Positions 1-8,858 of a DNA stretch of 37,950 nt are shown here, piece after piece. The first letter of the stretch is position 1, and every line of letters starts with the position of its first letter. A model generated the notes under the pieces. The model ran no database searches, was not told the DNA's origin, and worked only from the letters and a program-made list of their open reading frames with translations. Both the position numbers and the translations under genes were made by a program. Where the stretch lies: the NCBI GenBank assembly GCA_003164675.1, contig PLTX01000103.1, positions 1-37,950 on the forward strand, written 5' to 3'. The stretch is from Verrucomicrobiota bacterium. GTDB lineage: Bacteria > Verrucomicrobiota > Verrucomicrobiia > Palsa-1439.

Positions 1-495
1 CCGATTTTTCAAACACGTTCTGAGAATTACGATGGAACGAACTACACAATAGTTGTCGATGGCAGTCTTGATGGCAGCAGCTCCGGCCAGCCTTTCGATC
101 CAGGGAACGGAGATCTGCTTCTAGCGGCTGCTCCAACAGATGGATACTACAACGATTTCGCCAACAGCATAGTCGCGACGTTGGATGATGTCAGCATATC
201 ATCGAGCTCGGGCACCCTTGCTTCGTGGACATTTGATACGCAATATGGTGGCAATACGGTTTACGACGATAGCGGGCATGGGCACACGGGGACTTTGGAG
301 GGCGATCCGCCGCCGCAGTGGGTACTCCATGCTTGCAACACAACCCAGACGCAGGGCGCCGGAAGCAATTTCTCACAAGGCTTGAATGCAGCCAGCAGAG
401 CGGCAAATGTTAGCAACTCTTTGTCGACTAGCGTGAGCGTTACGTCCAGTGGCAACATCGGTACTGCCTCCAGCACGCTGCCTCTGGGCCAATAA
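1..495 (+). CDS. C-terminal part of a secreted LamG-like (concanavalin A-like) protein, 5' truncated by window edge
   Basis: Frame 1 is open from the first base to a TAA at 493-495, giving at least 164 residues with no start in the window. The sequence is rich in Gly, Ser, Thr, Asn and Asp and reads like an extracellular beta-sandwich: a segment ending VATLDDVSI is followed by WTFDT, then YDDSGHGHTGTL, a pattern typical of LamG/laminin-G-like domains. The end is Ser/Thr rich (residues about 115-164) with no membrane anchor or sorting signal visible. The neighbouring gene downstream is also a secreted protein on the same strand. The domain family is inferred from motif style; ligand and function are unknown. 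Confidence 0.6.
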   Translation, partial: PIFQTRSENYDGTNYTIVVDGSLDGSSSGQPFDPGNGDLLLAAAPTDGYYNDFANSIVATLDDVSISSSSGTLASWTFDTQYGGNTVYDDSGHGHTGTLEGDPPPQWVLHACNTTQTQGAGSNFSQGLNAASRAANVSNSLSTSVSVTSSGNIGTASSTLPLGQ

Positions 496-641
496 ATCGA
501 AGACGGAGTATGGCTCCGTGACAGAAAATGGGTCGCCGCTCGCTCGCCACCATCCCACGCGCCGCTGGACAATTCATTAATCCCGTGCTAGATACGACGG
601 GTCGCGCGCAATCCAAAAAAGGGAAACAAGGTTTGGTGCTG

Positions 642-3600
642 ATGGTGTTGCAAAGTGGGTTATCGTGTCCGCCACAACGCGGGAGAGTGCGAGTTGCATT
701 TCTTCTCCCGGTGATCCTGACTTTGGTTGGCCTGCTCGCCGCTCCCGATACCGCCATGGCCCACAAGATCCAGGTCCGGGATTCCGCGACGGCGAAGCAG
801 ATTGCGGACGACGGTGGCCGACTCCTCGCAGACTACGGGAGTTACCAGCTCTATCAAGTCGATCAGGTGCGCACCGGGCTTGTGCAATCGAGCGCCGTGG
901 AGGTTCGGGATGACTGCAATCTGATTCGCCTCAATGCCGCGAGCATCGATACATCGACGGCGACTGTTCAAACAGCGCGCGCGGTGGTTGCGTCGTTTCG
1001 CGGCAAGCGGATGCATCTCATCCAGTTCGTTGGCCCGATCAAATCCGAGTGGCGCGACGCGCTGAAACAGACCGGGGCCCAAATCGTCACTTACATCCCC
1101 CAGAACTCCTATCTCGTCTACGGGGACGCGCAGGCGCTGGCCAAATTGCAGAGCCTGACCGGTTCGACGGCTTCCGTCCAATGGCACGGCGACTATCTCG
1201 ACGACTACAAAATCCACCCGGCGGCCCGGCTTGTCGATGCCCAGGGCAATTCCCGACAGGTCTCCACGAATGTGTTCGCGGTCCAACTTGTAGAAGACAC
1301 CGATGCCAACTCCGCCACACTGGCCCTGATCGATCGACTCAAACTGGAACCGGTCCGCCGCCAGTATCACAGGCTGCATTATGTGAATCTGTTCGTCCGC
1401 CTTCGTCCCCAGGATTTGCCAACCCTCGCCGCTCAACCGGACGTGGTTTCGATTCAGCCTTACGGGGAACCACGGAAGCTGGATGAGCGGCAGGACCAAA
1501 TTGTTGCCGGCAACCTCACTGGCAATGTCCCGACGGGGCCCGGTTACCTGGCGTGGTTGACCAGTATCGGATTTACACAGGCCCAGTTTGATGAATCCGG
1601 ATTTGTCGTCGATATGAGCGACAGCGGGATCGATAATGGCACCACAACGCCCGGCCATTTCTCCCTATACGAACTCGGGAACACCAACAATCCGAGCCGG
1701 GTTGTCTATAATCGACTGGAGGGAACGCCGAACCGGCGCAGTACGATCCAGGGCTGTGACGGCCATGGCAACCTTAATACCCACATTGTCTGCGCCTACA
1801 ACGACCAGCCAAGCGGTTTCCCCCAAACGGACAGCGCGGGATATTATTACGACCTCGGGGTATGCCCATTTGTCAGGGTCGGCGCCTCGGTCATCTTTGA
1901 TCCGGCCGATTTCACCAATCCAGATTTCGCCGACCTGATGTCCGAGGCTTACAACAGCGGCGCGCGAATCAGCAATAACAGTTGGGGAGACAGCGATACG
2001 GATGGCGCGTACAATTCCGATTCGCAAGCGTACGATGCGCTGGTCCGCGATGCACAGCCGGCGGGTTCGACTTACGCCGTCGACGGCAACCAGGAGATGG
2101 TGATCGTGTTTGCGGTCAGCAACGGTGGCCCCAGTTCATCAACCGTCAGCCCGCCAGGCACCGCCAAGAACGTCATCGCCGTCGGTGGAACGGAGAATGT
2201 CCGATCCATGTCCATCGCGAACCGCGGCAACAACTCCGTTGGCGACGATGGTTGCTCGACTCCGGATTCCGAGGCCAACGACGCGAACGACATGGCCTCG
2301 TTCTCCAGCCGCGGCCCGTGTGCGGACGGCCGGATCAAGCCGGATCTCGTCGCGCCAGCCACGCACGTCACCGGGGGAGCGCCCCAGAGTTCTCCGCCGC
2401 CGTCGCCCAGCGGCACGGGATCGGCCCTGTCCTGTTTCCTCACGGTCGATCTCAACGACATCGGCATCTGCGGAGTGGAAGGTAGCGGTACGATCGGTGC
2501 CAGCAATTTCTTCCCGGTCGGCCAGGAGTTTTTCACCGAATCCACCGGGACAAGCCACGCCACGCCGGCGATCGCGGGCGCCTGCGCCCTGCTGCGGCAA
2601 TACTTCATCAATCGGTTGCTCTCACCGCCCAGCCCCGCCATGACCAAGGCCTACCTGATGAACTCGGCCCGGTACGTCACCGGCTCGGGGGCCAACGACA
2701 CGTTGTGGTCGAACAGCCAGGGCATGGGCGAGCTGGACCTTGGGATGGCCTTCGACGGCGTGCCGCGCATTTTGCAAGACGAACTGGCCGCCAACTTGTT
2801 CACCGAAACCGGGCAGACGGCGACCTTTTCGGGAACGATCACCGACCCGACCAAGCCGTTCCGGGTCACCCTGGCCTGGACCGATCCCCCGGGCAGCACG
2901 ACGGGTGCAGCCCTCAACAACGACCTCGACCTGACCGTGACGATCGGCACCACTACGTACAAGGGCAACGTCTTCAGTGGGAGCCACTCCATTGTCGGTG
3001 GATCTGCTGACCACCTGAACAACGTCGAAAGCGTCTTCCTGCCCGCTGGCGTCTCCGGTGATTTCACCGTCACCATCACCGCCGACAACATTAACTCCGA
3101 CGCCCTGGGCAACGGGGATACAGTGGATCAGGATTTCGCCCTGGTGATTTACAATTCCTGCTGCGGCAATGGCTGCAGCTTCACACTCGATTCGACAAGC
3201 GCCCACTACGACTCCAGCGGCGGATCGAGCAACGTGCAGGTGACGGCGTCGGCCACGAACTGCGATTGGACGGCCGTCGGCAATGCCAGCTTTATCACCA
3301 TCACCTCGGGCGCCAGCGGCACGGGTGACGGCACCGTCGGTTACACGGTCGCATCGAACACGGTCACGAGAGCCCGCACTGGCACAATGACCATTGCCGG
3401 CCAGCAGTACACGGTCACCCAGTCCGGTGGGTGCCTTTACACGGTAAGCTCAACCGGCGTAAATCTCAGCGCGGCAGGCGCCAAATCCAAGACGGTGAGG
3501 GTCAAGGTACGCGGCACGGATTGTCCCTGGACCGCGGTCAGCAACGATCCGTTTATCACGATCACGGCGGGTACCAACGGCGTCGGCAGCGGCAAAGTCC

Positions 3601-3959
3601 GTTTCACCGTTCCCGGCAATATGAACACGGTCCCCCTCACCGGGACGATGACCATTGCCGGCCAAACGTTCACGGTCAATCAGGCGGCCGGTGGATGCAC
3701 CAACAAATTGAGCCCGGCGACCGCCAAGTTCAAAGCGGCGGGCGGATCCAAGACCGTCAAAGTAAAAACGAAGTATCCCGACTGCGCATGGACCGCGGTC
3801 AGCAACGATCCGTTCATCACGATCACGGCGGGAGCCAACGGCGTCGGCAAGGGCGTTGTCTATTACACTGTTGCGACCAACACAAGTTCCGTCGCCACCA
3901 ACGGCACGATGACCATCGCCGGTGAAACCTGCACGATAACGCAGTCGGCCGGGCCCTAG
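642..3959 (+). CDS. Secreted subtilisin-like (S8) serine peptidase with three C-terminal BACON-type repeats
   Basis: Extracellular serine protease of about 1105 residues. The ATG at 642 is preferred because it puts a hydrophobic signal peptide at residues 16-40 ending Ala-Met-Ala, with an AAGG 10 nt upstream; the frame is open back to an ATG at 528. The subtilase core shows the catalytic Asp in MSDSGID (D327), His in GCDGHGN (H375), oxyanion Asn in SNGG (N494) and nucleophilic Ser in TGTSHATP (S638), so the triad is complete. A beta-rich domain (about residues 770-840) resembles the P-domain-like segment of large S8 proteases. Residues about 845-1105 are three repeats of roughly 86 residues, each with C-x-WTAV, FITIT and TMTIAG, as in BACON domains, which are proposed carbohydrate or mucin binders. 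A role in degrading extracellular protein or glycoprotein is inferred. Large antisense reading frames over it are shadows. Confidence 0.93.
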   Translation: MVLQSGLSCPPQRGRVRVAFLLPVILTLVGLLAAPDTAMAHKIQVRDSATAKQIADDGGRLLADYGSYQLYQVDQVRTGLVQSSAVEVRDDCNLIRLNAASIDTSTATVQTARAVVASFRGKRMHLIQFVGPIKSEWRDALKQTGAQIVTYIPQNSYLVYGDAQALAKLQSLTGSTASVQWHGDYLDDYKIHPAARLVDAQGNSRQVSTNVFAVQLVEDTDANSATLALIDRLKLEPVRRQYHRLHYVNLFVRLRPQDLPTLAAQPDVVSIQPYGEPRKLDERQDQIVAGNLTGNVPTGPGYLAWLTSIGFTQAQFDESGFVVDMSDSGIDNGTTTPGHFSLYELGNTNNPSRVVYNRLEGTPNRRSTIQGCDGHGNLNTHIVCAYNDQPSGFPQTDSAGYYYDLGVCPFVRVGASVIFDPADFTNPDFADLMSEAYNSGARISNNSWGDSDTDGAYNSDSQAYDALVRDAQPAGSTYAVDGNQEMVIVFAVSNGGPSSSTVSPPGTAKNVIAVGGTENVRSMSIANRGNNSVGDDGCSTPDSEANDANDMASFSSRGPCADGRIKPDLVAPATHVTGGAPQSSPPPSPSGTGSALSCFLTVDLNDIGICGVEGSGTIGASNFFPVGQEFFTESTGTSHATPAIAGACALLRQYFINRLLSPPSPAMTKAYLMNSARYVTGSGANDTLWSNSQGMGELDLGMAFDGVPRILQDELAANLFTETGQTATFSGTITDPTKPFRVTLAWTDPPGSTTGAALNNDLDLTVTIGTTTYKGNVFSGSHSIVGGSADHLNNVESVFLPAGVSGDFTVTITADNINSDALGNGDTVDQDFALVIYNSCCGNGCSFTLDSTSAHYDSSGGSSNVQVTASATNCDWTAVGNASFITITSGASGTGDGTVGYTVASNTVTRARTGTMTIAGQQYTVTQSGGCLYTVSSTGVNLSAAGAKSKTVRVKVRGTDCPWTAVSNDPFITITAGTNGVGSGKVRFTVPGNMNTVPLTGTMTIAGQTFTVNQAAGGCTNKLSPATAKFKAAGGSKTVKVKTKYPDCAWTAVSNDPFITITAGANGVGKGVVYYTVATNTSSVATNGTMTIAGETCTITQSAGP

Positions 3960-3976
3960 CGCGCCCGGCGTTGCGC

Positions 3977-4213
3977 TTACCATTCGTTCTCGACGCGCAT
4001 GACCCATTGCGGGCGCATGTTGAGGACGCTCAGAAACACCACGACGGTTTCCTTGTCGGGCGCCTCGAACTCGCAGAGCAGCTTCCCCTCCAGCGAATCG
4101 GATACGCAGCGGATGGTCGTGACGGTTGCATCGCGCTTCAAGTCGGCGATGATTGCCTGCAACGCCTGGCGCGTCAGGCACGCAATCGTGTGCTGGCTGA
4201 TGTAGCGCGGCAT
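3977..4213 (-). CDS. Small DUF4242-like (SCO4226 nickel-binding-like) protein
   Basis: A 78-residue protein starting MPRYISQHTI. The pattern of an N-terminal strand with a His, a central CVSDSLEGKLLCEFEAPDKE segment and a following helix resembles the ferredoxin-like DUF4242 family, some members of which bind nickel. The reading frame extends further upstream to 4279, but the ATG at 4213 gives the family-like start. It converges on the S8 peptidase with 17 bp between the stops and diverges from the BON-domain gene. The substrate or metal cannot be read from the sequence; the assignment rests on fold pattern and the Cys-x-x-Glu-Ala-Pro motif. Confidence 0.6.
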   Translation of the reverse strand: MPRYISQHTIACLTRQALQAIIADLKRDATVTTIRCVSDSLEGKLLCEFEAPDKETVVVFLSVLNMRPQWVMRVENEW

Positions 4214-4311
4214 GGAGCTTGTTATCGCGGGCCGCGCCGCGAGGCGCAAAGCTTTTTTCGTTGGATTGCCTCGAAACAATTTCGGCGATAAGATGCCGGC
4301 TGGAGAACGAT

Positions 4312-4767
4312 ATGAAAGATTTTTTCATTGGGCTGATTGTGGGGGCGTTTCTGACGGCGGGTACGGGCTGGTATTTTGTTTGTGCGCGCAAAGACCCTCG
4401 CGTGACGCACGCGTGGGATGCCGTCAACGCCAAACTCACCGCCTGGCACCTGGGCAGTGACGAAATCGGCGCCGAACTCAGCCGCACGGGCCGGGTGCTG
4501 CGTCGTCAGGCGACAGACTTTGGCGCAGCCATGGCCAGCGCCTCGTCGGACGCCGCCATCACCGCCAAGATCAAGGCCAAGTACGCACTCGACCGCGATC
4601 TTTCCGTCTTCAGCATTTCGGTCAACACCACCGATGGCCGCGTCACGTTGGCGGGGGACGTCTCGTCGCACCGGCAAATCGGCAAGGCCATGCTCGTCGC
4701 GCTCGAAACCGATGGCGTGCGCGAAGTGAATTCGACGTTGCAGGTGAAGAAAACCGCTCATGGATAA
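4312..4767 (+). CDS. Membrane-anchored BON-domain protein
   Basis: A 151-residue protein beginning MKDFFIGLIVGAFLTAGTGW, where residues 4-23 form a single membrane segment or uncleaved signal. The start is set by GGAG at 4302-4305, seven nt before the ATG. Residues about 82-147 form a BON domain: helix DAAITAKIKAKY, strand FSISVNTTDGRVTLAGDV, then a second helix and NSTLQV. BON domains occur in periplasmic or envelope proteins such as OsmY and are thought to bind phospholipid or membranes. The stop overlaps the start of the polX gene by 8 nt, so the two are translationally coupled. The link to DNA repair is positional only. Confidence 0.85.
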   Translation: MKDFFIGLIVGAFLTAGTGWYFVCARKDPRVTHAWDAVNAKLTAWHLGSDEIGAELSRTGRVLRRQATDFGAAMASASSDAAITAKIKAKYALDRDLSVFSISVNTTDGRVTLAGDVSSHRQIGKAMLVALETDGVREVNSTLQVKKTAHG

Positions 4768-6526
4768 GAAGGAAATCGCGGGGATTTTTGAGGAGATCGG
4801 CGCGCTGCTGGAACTCAAGGGCGACAACCCGTTTCGCGTGCGCGCCTACTACAACGCGGCGCGAATGGTGGACGGCCTGCAGGAAGACCTCGGCACACTC
4901 ATCAAGGAGGAACGGCTCACCGACATCAAGGGCATCGGCAAAGACCTCGCGGCCAAAATCACGGAGTTGTACACGACGGGGAAACTCGCGTTTTACGATG
5001 AATTGAAGTCCTCGATGCCGCAGGGACTGCTCGAGATGCTGAGAATTCCCGGGTTCGGCCCGAAGCGCGCGAAGGTCGTGTACGATAGGCTCAAGGTTGA
5101 TTCCATCGAGAAACTCGAAGCGGCCTGCAAATCGGGCAAGATCGCCGCGCTGGACGGGTTCGGCGAGAAATCGCAGCAGAAGATTCTCGAAGGCATCGTG
5201 CTTGTGCGGCAATTCAGTGGCCGGCATCACTACGACAAGGCGTACGCGGCTGCGCAGCCGATCATCGAGGCGTTGCGGTCGCACGACGGCGTGATTCGGT
5301 GCAGCATCGCGGGTAGCCTGCGCCGTTGCCGCGAGACGATTGGCGACATCGATTTTCTCGTCAGCGCCAAACCCAAAGATGCGGCGGCGATCATCGATGA
5401 TTTCGCCCAAATGCCCGGCATCCTCAGCGTCAGCGCCAAGGGCGAGACGAAGGCCAGCGTGGTCCTCAAGGGCGGCATTCAAGCCGATCTTCGCGTGGTC
5501 ACCGACGATCAATATGCGTTCGCGCTCAACTATTTCACGGGCAGCAAGGACCACAACGTGGCGCTCCGTGCCCGCGCACTGAAGCTGAAGAAGTTGTCCT
5601 TGAATGAATACGGCTTCTCGCCCGCGTCCGAAAAGGAGAAGAGCGCAAAGGAACTCGGCAGTTCGATCAAGTGCAAGACCGAGGAGGATTTGTACGAGGC
5701 GCTCGGGCTGGAGTACGTCGAACCCGAACTGCGCGAGGACATGGGCGAGATCGAAGCGGCGGAGAACGGGACGTTGCCGAAATTGGTCAAATTGGAAAAC
5801 CTCCGCGGCACGTTTCACTGTCACTCGACGTGGAGTGACGGGATCGAGACCGTCGAGGCCATGGCGCAAGCGGCATTTGATCTGGGACTCGAATATTTCG
5901 GCATCGCCGACCACAGCAAATCCGAGCGCCAGGCGCACGGTCTCGATGAGAAACGCGTCCGCCAGCAAGCCGAGGAGGTGAAGAAACTCAACGCCAAGTT
6001 CGCCAGGGAAGGCTTCCGCATTTTCTTCGGCACCGAGTGCGACATTCTTGGCGATGGCTCGCTCGATTTTGACGACCAGACGCTGGCGCTGTTCGACTAT
6101 GTTGTGGCCGCCGTCCATCAAGGATTCAATATGGACGCGGACAAGATGACCAAACGCATCTGCAAGGCGCTGGCGCATCCGAAGGTCACGATGCTCGCCC
6201 ATCCGACGAGCCGGTTGTTGCTCGTGCGTGAAGGCTACGCCGTCAACATGCCCGAGGTCATCGCCACGGCTGCCAAATACAACAAGATCATCGAGATCAA
6301 CGCCCACCCGTACCGTCTCGACATGGATTGGCGGTTGTGGAAACACGCCAAGGAACTCGGCGTCAAATGCGCCATCAATCCCGACGCCCACAGCATCCCT
6401 GATCTGCAGTACCTGGCCGTCGGCGTCGGCATCGCCCGCAAAGGTTGGCTCGAGAAGAAGGACGTCATCAATTGCCTGCCGCTGAAGGACGTGGAGAAGG
6501 TGCTGGCGAAGATGAAGACTGGTTGA
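4760..6526 (+). CDS. polX: DNA polymerase/3'-5' exonuclease of the PolX family
   Basis: A 588-residue family X DNA polymerase, normal in length. Residues 1-90 form the 8-kDa helix-hairpin-helix domain (GIGKDLAAKI), and a second HhH lies at 96-141 (GFGPKRAK, GFGEKSQQKIL). The nucleotidyltransferase site shows AGSLRR at 184-189, the paired aspartates of GDIDFL (D196, D198) and a third in QADLRVV (D243). Residues about 349-575 form the PHP exonuclease domain with FHCHSTWSDG (H353, H355), GIADHS, a TECDIL segment, AHPTSR and NPDAHS metal ligands. The bacterial enzyme fills short gaps and removes mismatched 3' ends in base excision repair. It is coupled to the BON gene by an 8-nt overlap. All key metal ligands look intact. 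Confidence 0.96.
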   Translation: MDKKEIAGIFEEIGALLELKGDNPFRVRAYYNAARMVDGLQEDLGTLIKEERLTDIKGIGKDLAAKITELYTTGKLAFYDELKSSMPQGLLEMLRIPGFGPKRAKVVYDRLKVDSIEKLEAACKSGKIAALDGFGEKSQQKILEGIVLVRQFSGRHHYDKAYAAAQPIIEALRSHDGVIRCSIAGSLRRCRETIGDIDFLVSAKPKDAAAIIDDFAQMPGILSVSAKGETKASVVLKGGIQADLRVVTDDQYAFALNYFTGSKDHNVALRARALKLKKLSLNEYGFSPASEKEKSAKELGSSIKCKTEEDLYEALGLEYVEPELREDMGEIEAAENGTLPKLVKLENLRGTFHCHSTWSDGIETVEAMAQAAFDLGLEYFGIADHSKSERQAHGLDEKRVRQQAEEVKKLNAKFAREGFRIFFGTECDILGDGSLDFDDQTLALFDYVVAAVHQGFNMDADKMTKRICKALAHPKVTMLAHPTSRLLLVREGYAVNMPEVIATAAKYNKIIEINAHPYRLDMDWRLWKHAKELGVKCAINPDAHSIPDLQYLAVGVGIARKGWLEKKDVINCLPLKDVEKVLAKMKTG

Positions 6527-6561
6527 GAAATACTCTCCGGCTATAATCTGGCAAGCGGTTT

Positions 6562-7347
6562 ATGAACGCATGGTATTCCTTTTTAGTGGTGATCGTCACA
6601 GCGCCTTTTCTTGTGCTACCTCAGTTTCTTTTTGGACTTGCGGGAGGGCTATGGTGCAGACATGTTCGCGGCTCACTGCTCATGGGCCTTGTACTAGGGT
6701 TCTTTGCAATAATAATGCCGATGATGCTCTCCGCCCGGAATCCAATGGTTTTGTGGGGGGATGTGGTTGTCAGGGTTTTCTTGCTCTATGTGGTACCCGC
6801 GGTGCTGGGAAGTTTGGCGGGCTTTGGAGTGAGATCGCGATTCGTTCGACTCCGCTTTGTGGGTCTTACCGTGCTGTTTTGCGTGCTTGGCACCGTCGGG
6901 TACATCCCCCTTGCGTTCGCCTGGTACCCGACTCGTGCAATAGCGCGGCAGGCGATGTGCACGAATAATCTCAAGAGAATTGGCATGGCCCTTACGAAGT
7001 ACGCCGACGCGCACCAAGGACAGCTACCACCAGAAGACGGTGCCAAAGGTCTGGATTACCTGCTACGCGAAGGATTCCTCGATAAGACAAATGACGCGAC
7101 TGTATTCCTCTGCCCGTGGGACGAAATTCGCCACGCGGCGCGCCCGGGTGCGGCGCTGACAGAAGACTCCGTCTCCTACGTCTACAAAGGAAGTCTCTGG
7201 CAACCCGGCAGCTCCGCAAATGCGGTTCCTATCTGCTGGGATAAAATCGTGAATCATCACAGCATCGGTGTCAATGTTCTCTTCAAAGACGGACATGTAG
7301 AATGGATCCGACTCAAACGATGGGAAGAGATCCGGCCCGACAAATAA
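6562..7347 (+). CDS. Multi-spanning membrane protein with prepilin-like H-X9-DG C-terminal domain
   Basis: A 261-residue protein with about four hydrophobic segments (residues 5-30, 38-56, 68-90, 98-121) followed by a soluble part from residue 128. That part resembles the globular region of PVC-group DUF1559/type II pseudopilin-like proteins: CTNNLKRIGMALTKYADAHQ, an FLCPWDE segment, a SYVYKG strand and a terminal NHHSIGVNVLFKDGHVEW. From H233 to D243-G244 there are exactly nine residues, matching the H-X9-DG motif described at the ends of such proteins. Usual family members have one N-terminal helix with a prepilin cleavage site; here a polytopic domain replaces it and no clear prepilin peptidase site is visible. 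A TATAAT hexamer lies at 6542-6547. Function unknown; the combination is unusual. Confidence 0.72.
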   Translation: MNAWYSFLVVIVTAPFLVLPQFLFGLAGGLWCRHVRGSLLMGLVLGFFAIIMPMMLSARNPMVLWGDVVVRVFLLYVVPAVLGSLAGFGVRSRFVRLRFVGLTVLFCVLGTVGYIPLAFAWYPTRAIARQAMCTNNLKRIGMALTKYADAHQGQLPPEDGAKGLDYLLREGFLDKTNDATVFLCPWDEIRHAARPGAALTEDSVSYVYKGSLWQPGSSANAVPICWDKIVNHHSIGVNVLFKDGHVEWIRLKRWEEIRPDK

Positions 7348-7358
7348 CAAAGTCGTAT

Positions 7359-7383
7359 GGAGGGCGAGCCTCCCGGCGAGCCG
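7359..7383 (+). repeat. REP family 1, copy a (3' of the RAYT gene)
   Basis: A 25-bp palindrome-like unit starting GGAGGGCGAGCCTCCCGGCG. It is the exact reverse complement of copy c at 7963-7987, on the other side of the transposase gene, and faces copy b 19 nt away. Confidence 0.85.
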
Positions 7384-7402
7384 AACATTGCAAGTCACGA
7401 AG

Positions 7403-7427
7403 CGGCTCGGCTGGAGCCTCGCCCTCC
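7403..7427 (-). repeat. REP family 1, copy b (inverted relative to copy a)
   Basis: Degenerate reverse-complement partner of copy a, with about five mismatches over 25 nt. With copy a it forms a BIME-like inverted pair just downstream of the RAYT stop codon. Confidence 0.75.
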
Positions 7428-7451
7428 ACGGGGGAAGGGACCGAATCCGGA

Positions 7452-7919
7452 TCAATGCCACCTCAGTTCGTGTAGCTCACCTTGGTATGGCCAGTCCTCT
7501 GGATGCGTCACGTGATTGTGTCGCACCGGATTCAAGCGCACATACTCCCACTTCTGGCTGTAACTTTCATCGTTACGCAATTGCCTGTCCCAGAAGTCGG
7601 ACTGCCAAACCGGCCTTTCCTCCGGCCATGGCCACCGGCGCGTAGCCAGCGACTTCCAATAACGCACCCAATTGCGTACAGGTGAAGAATCCGACCGTGA
7701 CGGCCCGCAAAACAGGTGAATGTGGTCCGGCATGATCACAAAACGTCCCACGAACCAATCGCTGGAGTCGCTCCATGCAGCACGAAGAGCGGTCAGCACC
7801 TCCGGACGTGCGAGGATAGGTTTCCGCCCATGTGTACAGACTGTGATGAATACAATGGGTGGATGATCCCAAGATTGCACAACATCGGGATGGCTGGGAC
7901 GACGGCGATCGGGGAGCAT
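7452..7919 (-). CDS. REP-associated tyrosine transposase (RAYT, Y1/IS200-like HUH family)
   Basis: A 155-residue transposase starting MLPDRRRPSHP; an upstream in-frame GTG at 7946 is an alternative start. Strand FITVCTHGRKPIL, the HUH motif in FVIMPDHIHLFCGP, and helix NDESYSQKWEYVRLNPVR carrying the candidate nucleophilic tyrosine are all present, together with the WPWPE and HPEDWPYQGE segments typical of RAYTs. These single-copy domesticated relatives of IS200/IS605 TnpA nick single-stranded REP hairpins and are thought to mobilise them. Context supports this: exact inverted 25-bp copies of REP family 1 flank the gene at 7359-7383 and 7963-7987, and further copies are scattered through the window. 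The catalytic residues appear intact, so the gene may be active. Confidence 0.92.
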   Translation of the reverse strand: MLPDRRRPSHPDVVQSWDHPPIVFITVCTHGRKPILARPEVLTALRAAWSDSSDWFVGRFVIMPDHIHLFCGPSRSDSSPVRNWVRYWKSLATRRWPWPEERPVWQSDFWDRQLRNDESYSQKWEYVRLNPVRHNHVTHPEDWPYQGELHELRWH

Positions 7920-7962
7920 TGTCCAAGAATAAAGCACGTGTTTCACGATTCAAGCTCGGATG

Positions 7963-7987
7963 CGGCTCGCCGGGAGGCTCGCCCTCC
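7963..7987 (-). repeat. REP family 1, copy c (5' of the RAYT gene)
   Basis: Exact reverse complement of copy a over 25 nt. It lies about 45 bp upstream of the RAYT start and completes the REP-RAYT-REP unit. Confidence 0.85.
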
Positions 7988-8092
7988 AACGTTGAGTTCG
8001 AATCCTTGGCGCGGGGCGGGCGGGCCGGACTTTTTCGCCTTCCGCAGTTGCCAAGTCGCCCATTCGCTGGCATGTTTGGGACAGGCGTGGCA

Positions 8093-8854
8093 ATGGATTC
8101 GGACCTTAAACCGTTTCTCGATTCGTGGCCGTATGATCCAGATGATTGTATACGCGTGATCACGCTGGCCGACGGACGGGAAGTCTTGCAGGTGCGTCTG
8201 CCGCTGGGCATCGAGCAGTACAACCTCGATGGGCGGCCGGACGGTTCCCGCCCCCACGGCGCCGAGTCGGCGTTGGACCACTATCTGGCGCGTCTCGAAG
8301 AGGCCAGGAAATCCGGCGCGGAGGCGGGTTTCCGTCTTGATCCCGACGAGTGCGTCGAGATGTTCAACGAAGGCGTGCTGTACTACTATCGCTACCTGCA
8401 CCTGTTCCAGCTCAAGGACTGGGCGCGGACGGTGCGCGACACGGTGCGCAACCTGAAGTTTTTCGATTTCGTCCACGAGTACGCCACGCGCGGCGAAGAC
8501 CGCCAGTATCTCGAACAATGGCGGCCATACGTCCTGCGCATCCATGCCGTCGCCGCCGCGATGGTTGCCATGGGTGAGAACAACCATCATCGGGCGCTGG
8601 CGCTCGTCCACGAAGCTGCCGAGGCCATCGAGGCGTTGCCGGATATCGATGAAGACACGTTCCGCTTCGAGCGGCACCGGTCGATGGAAGCGCTGCACGA
8701 CCTGACCGAGGAAATCCAGAAGAGCAAACCCCTGTCCGAGTTGGAACAACTGGAAAACCAGCTTCTGGAAGCCGTCACCGCCGAGCGCTACGAACGCGCC
8801 GCGGAACTTCGCGACCGCATCCGCAACCTGCGCCAGACCGAGAAACAGGTGTAA
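8093..8854 (+). CDS. UVR-motif (UvrB/UvrC-type) protein of unknown role
   Basis: A 253-residue soluble protein with start ATG at 8093 (MDSDLKPFLDSWPYDP). The open frame continues upstream through a REP copy, but that part is not coding-like. Residues 20-45 (IRVITLADGREVLQVRLPLG) form a beta-rich start, residues 58-180 are helical with many Tyr and Leu, and residues 219-247 match the UVR motif (LENQLLEAVTAERYERAAEL) that mediates UvrB-UvrC contact and occurs in other proteins such as McsA. No nuclease or helicase motif is present, so it is not UvrB or UvrC itself. The closely following REP copy at 8859 begins 4 nt after the stop. Function beyond the UVR protein-protein interaction helix pair is unknown. 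Confidence 0.75.
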   Translation: MDSDLKPFLDSWPYDPDDCIRVITLADGREVLQVRLPLGIEQYNLDGRPDGSRPHGAESALDHYLARLEEARKSGAEAGFRLDPDECVEMFNEGVLYYYRYLHLFQLKDWARTVRDTVRNLKFFDFVHEYATRGEDRQYLEQWRPYVLRIHAVAAAMVAMGENNHHRALALVHEAAEAIEALPDIDEDTFRFERHRSMEALHDLTEEIQKSKPLSELEQLENQLLEAVTAERYERAAELRDRIRNLRQTEKQV

Positions 8855-8858
8855 GACT

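Noticed and set aside
4643..6391. 582-codon open frame antisense to polX
   Set aside because: The plus strand encodes a complete PolX with all motifs; the antisense translation is Arg/His/Val-rich with no domain, typical of a high-GC shadow.
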